From positions 558,001 to 622,000 of the forward strand of contig NZ_BPTV01000001.1 of assembly GCF_019973375.1 (NCBI RefSeq): 64,000 bases of DNA, given 5' to 3'. Below are positions 1-11,949 of this stretch, one piece after another (positions within the stretch are counted from its first letter, which is position 1; the number at the start of each line of letters is the position of its first letter). A program made the translations under genes and the position numbers. The DNA is from Prevotella lacticifex (GTDB lineage: Bacteria > Bacteroidota > Bacteroidia > Bacteroidales > Bacteroidaceae). Below the pieces are notes generated by a model. The model had not been told where the DNA came from and made no database searches. It saw nothing but the letters and a program-made list of their open reading frames with translations.

Positions 1-3626
<3,626 letters not shown>

Positions 3627-3662
3627 TGCTTATTTATTAAATAGGTGTATATTTATATGTTG

Positions 3663-3670
3663 CAAAGGTA
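3663..3670 (-). promoter_or_regulatory. Bacteroidota -7 element upstream of purL
   Basis: On the minus strand this reads TACCTTTG, a match to the Bacteroidota -7 consensus TAnnTTTG. It lies 36 bp before the purL ATG. No clear TTTG -33 box is present at the usual 19-21 bp spacing, so the promoter is only partly consensus. Confidence 0.55.
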
Positions 3671-3757
3671 GTAAAAAACTGAAAAAGAAGGAAGGAAGAA
3701 CCATAAAAAGTAGAATAAAAAGTAGGATGCCTTCCATATTGTGCAAAGAAAACGCAA

Positions 3758-3800
3758 AAAGGTAAACAGAAAAGACCTTTGTCCTTATCTGTTTACCTTT
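3758..3800 (-). terminator. Rho-independent-type hairpin after the OmpA-like gene
   Basis: A perfect 13-bp inverted repeat (AAAGGTAAACAGA and its complement) encloses a 17-nt loop. On the minus strand the hairpin is followed by a T-rich stretch. It lies just past the stop of the OmpA-like gene and before the purL promoter, so it would insulate the two units. Confidence 0.7.
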
Positions 3801-3854
3801 CTTATTATAGTACTATTTAAAACGTTCTTTCCTCATTCAGCTTTCCGTCCGTTG

Positions 3855-4706
3855 TTATTTCTCTTCCGGTGCCTTGTCGATGAGATCCATGAACTGGTCG
3901 AGTTTCGGCGTGATGATAATCTGCGTACGGCGGTTGCGCTGCTTGCCAATCTCGGTGTCGTTGCTGACGAGCGGGTTGTACTCACCACGTCCGCCGGCGG
4001 TCATACGTTTCGGGTCGACACCGAAGTTATTCTGCAGGTACTGAACCACACTTGACGCGCGGAGAGCCGAGAGGTCCCAGTTGTTGCGAATGTTCTTCAT
4101 CGACGGAGCGTCCGAGTTGACCGGCACGTTGTCGGTATTGCCCTCTACGAGCACCTCGTAGTCCTTGTAGTCGTTGATGATTTTGGCAATCTTACTGAGC
4201 GTTTCCTTAGCGCGGTCGTTGACCTCATAACTTGCTGTCTTGAAAAGCATGTTGTCGGCCAGCGAGATATATACCACACCCTTGAGCACCTGGACGTTGA
4301 CTTCCTTCATCTCATCCTTCGACAGCGAGCGTGTGAGGTTGTTGGTGAGGACGAGGTTCAGCGAGTCGCTCTTGCTCTTTACCTCCACGAGGTGACGTAT
4401 GTACTGGTTCGACTCATTGATCTGGTCGACGAGTTTCTCAATATTCACGTTGCTCGATCCTGCGTTCGACAGACTCTTGTCGAGGCTCGACTGCAGTGCG
4501 TCGGCATGGCTCTTAGCGGCAGCGAGCTGTTCCTCAAGACTCTTTATGCGCTCGTTGTTGGCTGCGATGGTTGTCTTGGCAGTGTTATAGTCGCTGGTGA
4601 GCTGCGCGTTCTCAGTCTGGCAGTTCTGCAATTCTTTCTTACTTGCACATCCGGAGAGGAGAAGAGCTCCTGCCATCAGTGCTACTACAAAAAGGTTCTT
4701 CTTCAT
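3855..4706 (-). CDS. OmpA-family peptidoglycan-associated lipoprotein
   Basis: The 283-residue protein begins with a lipoprotein signal ending in LLLSGC (lipidated Cys20). A predicted coiled coil follows at about residues 25-105, with heptad-like segments such as ERIKSLEEQLAAAKSHADAL. The C-terminal OmpA-like domain (about 140-270) contains EGNTDNVP, the NWDLSALRA segment, and the closing QRNRRTQIII motif that binds peptidoglycan diaminopimelate. It is probably an outer-membrane lipoprotein anchored to the cell wall. It has its own promoter core (TAACTTTG on the minus strand at 4802-4809) and a hairpin terminator at 3758-3800, so it is monocistronic and unrelated to the pectin genes. Confidence 0.9.
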   Translation of the reverse strand: MKKNLFVVALMAGALLLSGCASKKELQNCQTENAQLTSDYNTAKTTIAANNERIKSLEEQLAAAKSHADALQSSLDKSLSNAGSSNVNIEKLVDQINESNQYIRHLVEVKSKSDSLNLVLTNNLTRSLSKDEMKEVNVQVLKGVVYISLADNMLFKTASYEVNDRAKETLSKIAKIINDYKDYEVLVEGNTDNVPVNSDAPSMKNIRNNWDLSALRASSVVQYLQNNFGVDPKRMTAGGRGEYNPLVSNDTEIGKQRNRRTQIIITPKLDQFMDLIDKAPEEK

Positions 4707-4800
4707 AACTATTTTACTTCTTGGTTTTCAATTAATACTTTTCCACGTCATTCATGAGTGCGAAAAACTCCATAGCCGTGGAATTTATGTACAATCAAAT

Positions 4801-4838
4801 GCAAAGTTATCATTTTGATTGGAAAATGGTAACTTTGC
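4801..4838. promoter_or_regulatory. Inverted pair of TAACTTTG boxes; minus copy is the likely promoter core of the OmpA-like gene
   Basis: GCAAAGTTA at 4801-4809 and TAACTTTGC at 4830-4838 form a 9-bp inverted repeat around a 20-nt spacer. Each arm carries a TAnnTTTG -7 core, one per strand. The minus-strand core sits about 95 bp before the OmpA-like start. The palindrome also falls just after the stop of the pectate lyase gene, so as RNA it could act as a weak terminator. The plus-strand core would fire into the lyase gene in antisense. Which role dominates cannot be decided by reading. Confidence 0.45.
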
Positions 4839-4881
4839 GCTTGATGTTTATGTTATTTTAACAGGCAGCCTGTCTTTTTTG

Positions 4882-7668
4882 TTACTTTTCAACTGTTTTA
4901 TAGGTTTTAACGGTCATTGCGCCGCAGATTCCCTTGACGATGTACGTTCCCGGTCGCAGACCCTTGACCGACTTGCCGTCGGCCACCTTCATTCCGGCCA
5001 GATTGTACACCTCGTATCGTGTCGGCTTCGGAGTCTTTTGCTTTGCGCTGATGCCCGTTCCCGTCGGCGGAAGATAGAAGTTGAACGTGCGGGTGTACTG
5101 TCCCGCATTGTCGGCATCGGTGGCTGTCACCACGGCTGCGGCCAAAGGCATAGCCTCGCCGGTGCTCCTCTCGAAGTCGACGACACCATTCCCCTTATCG
5201 GAATATCTCACATTGCCTTCCGTTCTGATGCTGAACGAAGGCTGATTATTGTATCCGCGGAAATATTCCTTCATGTCTATGGTGACCGTCTCGTGCTCGT
5301 TGATTGTGAAGTGGGGGCAGGCCATCCAGTTTAGATAATCCTCAAGATTAGTGTAACCGTCGCCGTCGTCGTCGCCGTTGTTGTCGGCGACCTCCGGATC
5401 GGTGCCCACAGCCATCTCCCACCAGTACGGCATGCCGTCGCCATCGTCGTCATAGCCGTCGGGACGGTGCACCTCGGTGAGGCCGAGACCGTCGAAACCC
5501 TCACATCCCGTGTCCTCCTCCGAGTCGATGAGTCCTGGTTTGCCGCTGCGGCTGCCCTTTGTCGATACCGTTCCGCTTATCGTCTCGCTGACCATTCTGC
5601 GGTCGTGATTGGTCATGAAAGGCTCGTTGGCACCCACATCGGAGAGCACATTCTTATATGCCGCGAGCGCCGTCTCGACCGTAGCCTGACTGTCGAAGAA
5701 CGGCTCGGCGACGAACGGCTGCCATGTAAGCTTCTGTCCGTGAGAAAGTTCGTAGGCATACGTGTCACCCTCCTTGTCGGTGGTGAGAGCTCCGTTGTCC
5801 TTGGCCTGACGGATGTTCCCCTTGACATACGCGCTCTGAGTGCCCTTTCCGGTACCCTCGAGCTGCAGTCGGAGAAGCTTCTTCTGTGTCGTTGCCGGCC
5901 CCATCTTGTAGTAGTTGCCCACGAAGTTTATCTCGTGCGACCCACCGTCGGTGGCGCGTCCGCCCCAGTTGTATACCACATTATTAAATATGTCGTGGTG
6001 ACCGTCGTAGCTGCCCGACGCATCGAGACCACCGCTGATGCTCCAGTTGCGTCCCTCGTTGTGCGCTAAGAGATTATGGTGATAGGAGCCCACCGACAGC
6101 GTCGAGAGCATCTCGCCACCGCCGATGGTGGCTGCGAAACCGTGACACTTGCCCGCCTCATAGTTCGGGTGACCGGCCTCGTTGAGTGCTTCCGAGATAA
6201 GGGTGCGCTGGAGTGTCACGTTCTGTGCGCTGCGCGATGAGAATGCCTCGTCGATGGTCCACGAGATGGAGCAGTGGTCCATGATGGAGAAGTTGTTGCC
6301 GGCCATGCCCATGCCGTCGATACCGTCGACGGTGGTCTCGTACGACGTTCCGGCCTCACTGCCGTAGCTCTCGCCGTTGCGTGTGCCGGGAATGACTCCG
6401 TTGACGAGTTTCTTATGGCCGAGACCCATGCGCAGGAACCGTGTCTGTCCGTCGCTGGCCATACCGAAGGGACATGTGGCGAGCATGATGCCCTTGCCTG
6501 GTGCCGTCTGTCCCGCTATCGTCACATATTTGTCGGCGCATGTCAGCCTGCTCTTCAGGTGGATGATGCCGCCGACATCGAAGACGATGGTCCGCGGTCC
6601 GCTCACCTTCTTTATTCCGTAGCGCAGCGAGCCCTCGACGGGATTACTGTCGTCGCCGTTGTCGGCAAGCGTGGTGACGTGATAGACCACACCGCCACGC
6701 CCGCCGATGGCCCAGCGGCCGTAGCCTTCAGCACCGGGGAACGCCAGATGGCGCGGCCGGAACGTCCATGTCGCACCCGTATAAGTATTTCCGTCGATTT
6801 CCTCGTCGACGCGCCAGAAGTATGTCAGCTTATGACTGAGACCGTCAACGGTGTAGTTCGGCTGCGTCGTTGTGGCAATTTCGCGCATCGCTGAGGCATC
6901 GGTGCCGAAGAAAATGTGATGGCGTGTGGCCCCATTGGCAGCCGTCCACGACAGCGTTGCGTGCCCAGTGTCGGCATCGAAGTGATAATCCTTGTCGGCC
7001 GGCGATGGTGTCTGAGCCATCATTCGCGTATTGACCTCGTCGAGGACAATGCCGTTGAGATATACATTCGTGGCCCCGTAAGTCTGACCACTGACTGGAA
7101 CACTCTTGTAGACGATAACGACATCGGCGCCCGCGGTGGCCTCGACGCTTACGTAGCTCATGCCGGCGTCGGCGGCAGTCTGTGCGTTTGCCGACTGAGC
7201 CACACCCGTCTCGACCGTCCGTCCGTTGACGCTCACGTCGATGGGAGCAAGATTCTTGTAGCCGTTAACCCCGTTGTGATAGGCCTGGATGGTATGATGG
7301 CCGGCACTGAGACCGCTGATTGTCACCTTCACAGCTACACTCTTGTCGGTGAGTATCGGCGTGTTGCCGTCGGCATCAGCGATGAAAGCGGCCACACCGT
7401 CGCCGAGAAGCTTCAGGTCGGCCTTCCCCGACTTGACGTCGGCCTTGCTCCACTGCGGCCGCAACATGTTGGCACCGCCCGCAGCCTCGATAGTGAACGT
7501 AATGCCGTCGACAGTCTTCGTGTCGGTGGCTCCGGCCACAGACCATCCGGTGTAGCCGTCCTCGGTGACCTCCGACGGTTGGCGCCCGGCCATGTCGAAG
7601 TCGATTTTCTGAGCCTGAACAGTGGCGGTAGCCATCAGCAGACTGCTAAGGAATAGGATTCTCTTCAT
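4882..7668 (-). CDS. Secreted multidomain pectate lyase (PL1-like) with C-terminal sorting tail
   Basis: The 928-residue protein opens with a signal peptide (MKRILFLSSLLMATATVQAQ). An N-terminal beta-sandwich-like, probably carbohydrate-binding region covers about 20-205, and an FN3-like segment follows at about 225-305. From about 308 a PL1 beta-helix begins with the signature LAFPGAEGYGRWAIGGRGG, then VTIAGQTAPGKGI and ISWTIDEAFSSR. It would cleave homogalacturonan by beta-elimination. Calcium-binding repeats (DDDGDGMPYWWE, DDDGDGYTNLEDY) sit at about 738-785. The last ~45 residues (YNLAGMKVADG...GTYIVKG) resemble a type IX secretion or Prevotella C-terminal tail. It is separated from the main locus by the 8270-9331 gene, and its 5' region holds repeat-element copy 1. 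Exact substrate is inferred from the family. Confidence 0.85.
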   Translation of the reverse strand: MKRILFLSSLLMATATVQAQKIDFDMAGRQPSEVTEDGYTGWSVAGATDTKTVDGITFTIEAAGGANMLRPQWSKADVKSGKADLKLLGDGVAAFIADADGNTPILTDKSVAVKVTISGLSAGHHTIQAYHNGVNGYKNLAPIDVSVNGRTVETGVAQSANAQTAADAGMSYVSVEATAGADVVIVYKSVPVSGQTYGATNVYLNGIVLDEVNTRMMAQTPSPADKDYHFDADTGHATLSWTAANGATRHHIFFGTDASAMREIATTTQPNYTVDGLSHKLTYFWRVDEEIDGNTYTGATWTFRPRHLAFPGAEGYGRWAIGGRGGVVYHVTTLADNGDDSNPVEGSLRYGIKKVSGPRTIVFDVGGIIHLKSRLTCADKYVTIAGQTAPGKGIMLATCPFGMASDGQTRFLRMGLGHKKLVNGVIPGTRNGESYGSEAGTSYETTVDGIDGMGMAGNNFSIMDHCSISWTIDEAFSSRSAQNVTLQRTLISEALNEAGHPNYEAGKCHGFAATIGGGEMLSTLSVGSYHHNLLAHNEGRNWSISGGLDASGSYDGHHDIFNNVVYNWGGRATDGGSHEINFVGNYYKMGPATTQKKLLRLQLEGTGKGTQSAYVKGNIRQAKDNGALTTDKEGDTYAYELSHGQKLTWQPFVAEPFFDSQATVETALAAYKNVLSDVGANEPFMTNHDRRMVSETISGTVSTKGSRSGKPGLIDSEEDTGCEGFDGLGLTEVHRPDGYDDDGDGMPYWWEMAVGTDPEVADNNGDDDGDGYTNLEDYLNWMACPHFTINEHETVTIDMKEYFRGYNNQPSFSIRTEGNVRYSDKGNGVVDFERSTGEAMPLAAAVVTATDADNAGQYTRTFNFYLPPTGTGISAKQKTPKPTRYEVYNLAGMKVADGKSVKGLRPGTYIVKGICGAMTVKTYKTVEK

Positions 7669-7855
7669 GCTATACTACTTTATTAATCAGACGATTATCC
7701 CCCGGTTTTGTAATAGTAAAACGCCGAAACCTGCATTTTCTTGCCTGCTTTCTCCCGTAAAAATCTCACTGAATCAATTATTTAAGGATGATTCAAGGTC
7801 CAAGAATCCAGATAACAAGATACGTAATCTGTTACCCTCCGATTGCATTTCCATT

Positions 7856-8052
7856 TCTGAAAAATCCTTACACCATTTCAATATGGGCCAAATGGCGTTG
7901 CGAAACGGCCTGTTTTGCACGATGAAACGGTCCGTTTTAGAGCCTCAAACGGCCTGTTTTAGAACGCCAAATGGCATGTATTGTCAACTGGCTGGTACTC
8001 AGCGATTTACAAACGGGGTAAATTTTGTATTGTGCTTTGAAATAAATTTACA
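7856..8052 (+). repeat. ~197-bp intergenic repeat element, copy 1
   Basis: A left 17-bp box (7856-7872) is followed by an 8-nt gap. A 101-bp core (7881-7981) holds five 13-bp sites at 7881, 7903, 7925, 7947 and 7969, exactly 22 bp apart. After 54 bp comes the right box TTTGAAATAAATTTACA (8036-8052). The three inner sites read AAACGGNCYGTTT. The right end site is AAATGGCATGTAT and the left end site is degenerate. It lies between two minus-strand genes. The remainder of 7669-8269 holds A/T-rich upstream sequence and stem-loops, with no gene. Confidence 0.9.
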
Positions 8053-8148
8053 TTAAATGCGTGCTGTGTGGTGATGGTATTTCGGTCAGAAAGAATCACA
8101 TTGTCCCCTCCGCCGAAGAGAAATTCCCTCTTTCCGACCGTAACGAAA

Positions 8149-8181
8149 CAAGGGCATTGGATACGTGATCCAATGCCCTTG
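8149..8181 (-). terminator. Strong hairpin terminator downstream of the 353-residue secreted protein gene
   Basis: A perfect 14-bp stem (CAAGGGCATTGGAT and its complement) has a 5-nt loop. On the minus strand it is followed by TTTCGTTA. It lies about 90 bp past the stop of the 8270-9331 gene. A second imperfect stem-loop (about 8085-8140, arms GGTCAGAAAG/CTTTCCGACC) follows it. Confidence 0.75.
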
Positions 8182-8269
8182 TCATATTGTCCGGTCGCGG
8201 CCGTAGCGAGAAACCCGTCAGCCGCAGCTGTCGGATGGTCCTGACGGTCAGCGCGAACCGATGAAATCG

Positions 8270-9331
8270 TTATTTCTGGACGAATTTCTTGCCGTTCTGG
8301 ATGACCACACCCTTATACGATTTCGTTACCTTCTGTCCTGCGAGATTGTAGATAGGAGCGTTGGCAGCGACCGTTGCGGTGGTGCTGACCTCGCTGATAC
8401 CTGTTGTTCCGGTGGTGAACTCGTAGCCCTGGAAACCAAACTGCCAGTTGTTTCCGAAGAGCATGTAGGTCTTGTTGGCCTCCACGTTCCATACGAGATA
8501 ACCCACCTTGCGCTGGTTGGCAATCTCGACGACCTTCTCCTCACCATTGTCGTCGAATGTTCCTGTGTGGAACTGACCTGCGAAACAGTAGTCGGTGATA
8601 GGCATCGGCTTCTCATATATCATGTTGCCGGCAGCGTCCTTGACGTTCTGCACCCATCCCTCAGCATGGTAGTCGGTAGCCGGGTCGAGGGCTTTTCCTG
8701 TAGCCTTGTCGACGATGTAGAGCTTGCGGCCGCCGCCTTTGTTGGCCCAGAAACCCACCTTCATCTGTCCAGCCACCTTAGGAGTAATCTCGACGAAGAA
8801 ACCGTGGGTAGGTACGCCCTTCGAACCGTCCGGAGCGTAGTACTTGTAGCCGGTGGTGTTAGTGCCGCCGTTACCGTCGTCGGCACCGATCTCCTGCGAT
8901 TTCACATACCAGAAGCCCGTTGGGGCATCGTCCTTCATCTGCTCCTCGCCGACGAACATGGTATATGGGACTCCTGATCCATGTACAGCATAGAAGCGCT
9001 TGCCTACCTGTGCTCCCGTGGCGTCAACACTGTCGACCATGATATTCTCTGTTTTGTAGGAAGCCTCCGAGTAGTTGGGCCATTGCTCCTGAGTGGGGCA
9101 GACGGTGGCCCAGGCTCCGCTCTTCTCTACCTCTATGGGGTTTCCGCTCGAAAGGAAGTGGACTGTGACGTTCGATGTGGGGTTGAGGGTCAGGTCGTTG
9201 TTCCATGCTCCATCAGCACCGAACTGTGAGTCGATGGTGCCGTCGGCTGCAACAGCATTCCAACTTTCGGTTTGTGCATTGGCGCTCATAGCCATCAGGG
9301 CTACAGCTGCAAGGGTAATAATTCTGTTCAT
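8270..9331 (-). CDS. Secreted protein of unknown function with Prevotella-type C-terminal tail
   Basis: I do not recognise a family for this 353-residue protein. It has a clear signal peptide (MNRIITLAAVALMAMSANAQ). The body is rich in Gly, Asn, Trp and Tyr in beta-strand-like alternation, with segments such as GFWANKGGGRKLYIVDKATG and MLFGNNWQFGFQGYEF. The final ~30 residues (APIYNLAGQKVTKSYKG...NGKKFVQK) are a C-terminal tail widespread in Prevotella secreted proteins and probably a sorting or attachment signal. The shape suggests a beta-sandwich, possibly carbohydrate-binding, surface protein. It lies between two PL1 lyase genes and has its own terminator. A pectin role is suggested only by its neighbours. 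Confidence 0.75.
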   Translation of the reverse strand: MNRIITLAAVALMAMSANAQTESWNAVAADGTIDSQFGADGAWNNDLTLNPTSNVTVHFLSSGNPIEVEKSGAWATVCPTQEQWPNYSEASYKTENIMVDSVDATGAQVGKRFYAVHGSGVPYTMFVGEEQMKDDAPTGFWYVKSQEIGADDGNGGTNTTGYKYYAPDGSKGVPTHGFFVEITPKVAGQMKVGFWANKGGGRKLYIVDKATGKALDPATDYHAEGWVQNVKDAAGNMIYEKPMPITDYCFAGQFHTGTFDDNGEEKVVEIANQRKVGYLVWNVEANKTYMLFGNNWQFGFQGYEFTTGTTGISEVSTTATVAANAPIYNLAGQKVTKSYKGVVIQNGKKFVQK

Positions 9332-9526
9332 AAGCTTTTTTGGTTTGAATTAGTTATTTTCCTTTATGACGGACTAAGGACGGTGGCGTAATCATGAAGT
9401 TCATCTTTTTTATCATTTGTGGGCTCATGGCGGTTCTTCGTTGACTCTCAGACAGTCTTTTACCGTTTCGTGGCGTTACAAAAGTGGCTCCGGTACGTCA
9501 TTAAAGAAAACAAAATCGCTTAAACT

Positions 9527-11272
9527 ATGAAATCAAAGTTATTGCTTACCGCTTATTGTTCGTTGGCCGTCGCCATGACTGCCAATGCGCAATATCCCTC
9601 CATAACACCGGAGGCCCAAGCTAAATTCGATGCGCTCCAGGCTGAATGGACAGCCCATAGCGACAGTGCCTGGGCCGTGGCGTTCCCAATCGTCAAAGAA
9701 GAAGCTATGCACGGACGGCCTTATGTGCCATGGGCTTTCCGTCCTTACGACCTCAAGCAGGCCAAGATTCCGGCTTTCCCCGGTGCTGAGGGCGGCGGCA
9801 TGTACACAGCGGGAGGCCGCGGTGGTAAGGTGATTGTGGTCACCAACCTCAACGACGACGGTCCCGGCTCGTTCCGCTGGGCCTGCGAGCAGGGTGGCGC
9901 CCGTATCGTCGTGTTCAACGTCAGCGGCGTGATAATGCTGAAAACGCCAATCATTGTCCGTGCACCTTATATTACTATAGCCGGACAGACGGCACCGGGC
10001 GACGGCGTTTGCATCGGTGGTGAGAGCTTCCAGGTCGATACCCACGATGTCATTGTTCGCCACATGCGCTTCCGCCGGGGCAACACCCATGTGTGGTATC
10101 GGGAGGACTCCTTCGGCGGCAACCCCGTGGGGAACATCATGATCGACCATTGCTCGTGTGAGTGGGGACTCGACGAGAACATCTCTTTCTACCGCCACAT
10201 GTTCTCATTGGGCGATAAATTCGGAAAGAGAAAGGAACCGACCGTGAACGTGACTATCCAGAATACTATCTCGGCGAAGGCACTCGACACTTATAATCAT
10301 GCTTTCGGCTCTACAATCGGCGGCGAGAACACGACGTTCATGCGCAATCTCTGGGCCGACAACACGGGCCGCAACCCGTCGATAGGATGGGGTGGGGTGT
10401 TCAACTTCATCAATAATATCGTCTACAACTGGATGCACCGCACTGCCGACGGCGGCGAATATTCGACGATGTCGAACTTCATCAACAACTATTATAAGCC
10501 GGGACCCGTCACACCTAAGGACCAGCCGGTGGGATGGAGAATCGTAAAGTCGGAGAGCCGCAGCGGAAAGCTCTTCCCCTATCCTCAGTATGGACGTGTA
10601 TATGCCAACGGAAATATCATCGAAGGCAACGACCGCGTGACGAATGACAACTGGGACGGCGGTGTGCAGATTGGCGATAAAATCAACGGTTACAACAACT
10701 TCCCCGACACGATAAAGGCACTGATGCGGTCGGACGAGCCGTTCCCGATGCCGACAGTGACCATCCTGCCTAAGGAGCAGACCTTCGACTATGTCCTCTC
10801 TCATGTCGGAGCCACCCTGCCAAAGCGCGATATCATCGACCAGAGGGTTGTCGACGAGGTGCGGACGGGAAAACCTTACTATGTCGACAAGCTCCCGAAG
10901 GATAATCCTTACGGCGACACATGGGGCCTCGCCGACAAGTCGAAGAACGCCGACGGACTCTTCAAGTACCGCCGTCTCGGCAACGACTCCTATAAACTCG
11001 GCATTATCACCGACCCACGGCAGATGGGTGGCTACCCGAAATATAAGGGAAAACCACGCAAGGACAGCGATGGCGACGGCATGCCTGACGACTGGGAGAT
11101 TGCCAACGGCCTGAACCCCAACGACCCGACGGACGCCAACGGCGACATCAACGGCGACGGCTACACCAATATCGAGAAGTACATCAACGGTATCGATACT
11201 AAGAAGAAGGTCGACTGGACCGACTTGAAGAACAACCACGACACTCTCGAGGAGCGTGGAGGCGTGGACTAA
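9527..11272 (+). CDS. Secreted PL1-family pectate lyase
   Basis: The 581-residue protein has a signal peptide (residues ~1-21) and a PL1 right-handed beta-helix starting near residue 80 with KIPAFPGAEGGGMYTAGGRG. It continues with VTNLNDDGPGSFRWA, ITIAGQTAPGDGVCIGG, VIVRHMRFRRG and IMIDHCSCEWGLDENISFY, the usual lyase core with acidic calcium ligands and basic catalytic side chains. A DSDGDGMPDDWEIANG calcium repeat followed by DINGDGYTNIEKYING closes the protein (about 510-560). It lacks the C-terminal sorting tail of the 4882-7668 lyase. It leads a three-gene plus-strand operon, with the next ATG 9 bp past its stop. In B. thetaiotaomicron a PL1 enzyme belongs to the RG-II locus and trims attached homogalacturonan, which fits here. 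Confidence 0.9.
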   Translation: MKSKLLLTAYCSLAVAMTANAQYPSITPEAQAKFDALQAEWTAHSDSAWAVAFPIVKEEAMHGRPYVPWAFRPYDLKQAKIPAFPGAEGGGMYTAGGRGGKVIVVTNLNDDGPGSFRWACEQGGARIVVFNVSGVIMLKTPIIVRAPYITIAGQTAPGDGVCIGGESFQVDTHDVIVRHMRFRRGNTHVWYREDSFGGNPVGNIMIDHCSCEWGLDENISFYRHMFSLGDKFGKRKEPTVNVTIQNTISAKALDTYNHAFGSTIGGENTTFMRNLWADNTGRNPSIGWGGVFNFINNIVYNWMHRTADGGEYSTMSNFINNYYKPGPVTPKDQPVGWRIVKSESRSGKLFPYPQYGRVYANGNIIEGNDRVTNDNWDGGVQIGDKINGYNNFPDTIKALMRSDEPFPMPTVTILPKEQTFDYVLSHVGATLPKRDIIDQRVVDEVRTGKPYYVDKLPKDNPYGDTWGLADKSKNADGLFKYRRLGNDSYKLGIITDPRQMGGYPKYKGKPRKDSDGDGMPDDWEIANGLNPNDPTDANGDINGDGYTNIEKYINGIDTKKKVDWTDLKNNHDTLEERGGVD

Positions 11273-11281
11273 TGTGCTGAT

Positions 11282-11911
11282 ATGAAACGGATATTATTGA
11301 CTATAGCCTGTTGCGTCGGCTGCTTCTTGGCAGCCGCCGCGCAGGATGTGGCTCTCGACAGTGCCGGGCGCAGTGCCGCGTATGTCACAACGATTGTGAA
11401 CAGGAGTCGGAAGATTGTCGACGCGCTGAACATTACCGACAAGGCGAAGTACGCTAATGTGCTGAACATCGTCTGCAACCGCTACTTCAAGATTAACGAT
11501 ATAGACAGTAAGTACACTGATCCTACCCAGCGCGACGCCGAACTCTACAAGCATCACTTCGAGTTTGCAGCCGACCTGGCCAACTATCTCGACGACAGTC
11601 AGATAGAGAAGGTTAAGGACGGAATGACGTTCGGGGTGGTGCCGAAGACGTATCAGGCTCATCTCGAGATGATTCCGACACTCAAGGACTGTGAGAAACT
11701 GCAGATTCTCAACTGGCTCAAGGAGGCCCGTGAGTTTGCCATCGACGCTCCCGACGCTAAATCGAAGCATGGCTGGTTCGGAAAATACAAGGGACGAATC
11801 AACAATTGGCTTACTCGCCGTGGCTACGACCTAAAGGCTGAGCGTGAGGCATGGTACAAACGCATCGAGGCTTCGAAACAGAAAAATCAGTTGAAAGGAA
11901 ATAAAAAATAG
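11282..11911 (+). CDS. DUF3826-type secreted protein
   Basis: The 209-residue protein has a signal peptide (MKRILLTIACCVGCFLAAAAQ). The body is almost wholly helical and charged (IVNRSRKIVDALNITDKAKY, HHFEFAADLANYLDDSQIEK) and ends in a Lys-rich tail. It matches what I know of DUF3826, a small exported family found almost only in Bacteroidota pectin loci, usually beside PL1 or beta-helix genes. No catalytic motif is visible. It sits between the PL1 gene (9 bp gap) and the beta-helix protein (38 bp gap), so it is co-transcribed. A periplasmic accessory role is possible but unproven. Confidence 0.75.
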   Translation: MKRILLTIACCVGCFLAAAAQDVALDSAGRSAAYVTTIVNRSRKIVDALNITDKAKYANVLNIVCNRYFKINDIDSKYTDPTQRDAELYKHHFEFAADLANYLDDSQIEKVKDGMTFGVVPKTYQAHLEMIPTLKDCEKLQILNWLKEAREFAIDAPDAKSKHGWFGKYKGRINNWLTRRGYDLKAEREAWYKRIEASKQKNQLKGNKK

Positions 11912-11949
11912 TCTGAAAAAGACAAAAAGTAAATCCTGCCGAACGAAAA

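Noticed and set aside
7856..8052. Classical insertion sequence or IS-derived MITE
   Set aside because: There is no transposase gene. The flanking direct boxes share one sequence at all five loci rather than being locus-specific duplications, and the outer ends are not inverted relative to each other. A non-classical mobile origin is not excluded.
7622..8056. 144-codon plus-strand frame across the lyase upstream region
   Set aside because: It runs through repeat-element copy 1 and A/T-rich non-coding DNA, with no domain or plausible start signal.
10205..11239. 344-codon open frame on the minus strand over the PL1 gene
   Set aside because: It shadows a well-supported lyase and has low-complexity Val/Asp-rich sequence typical of antisense translation.
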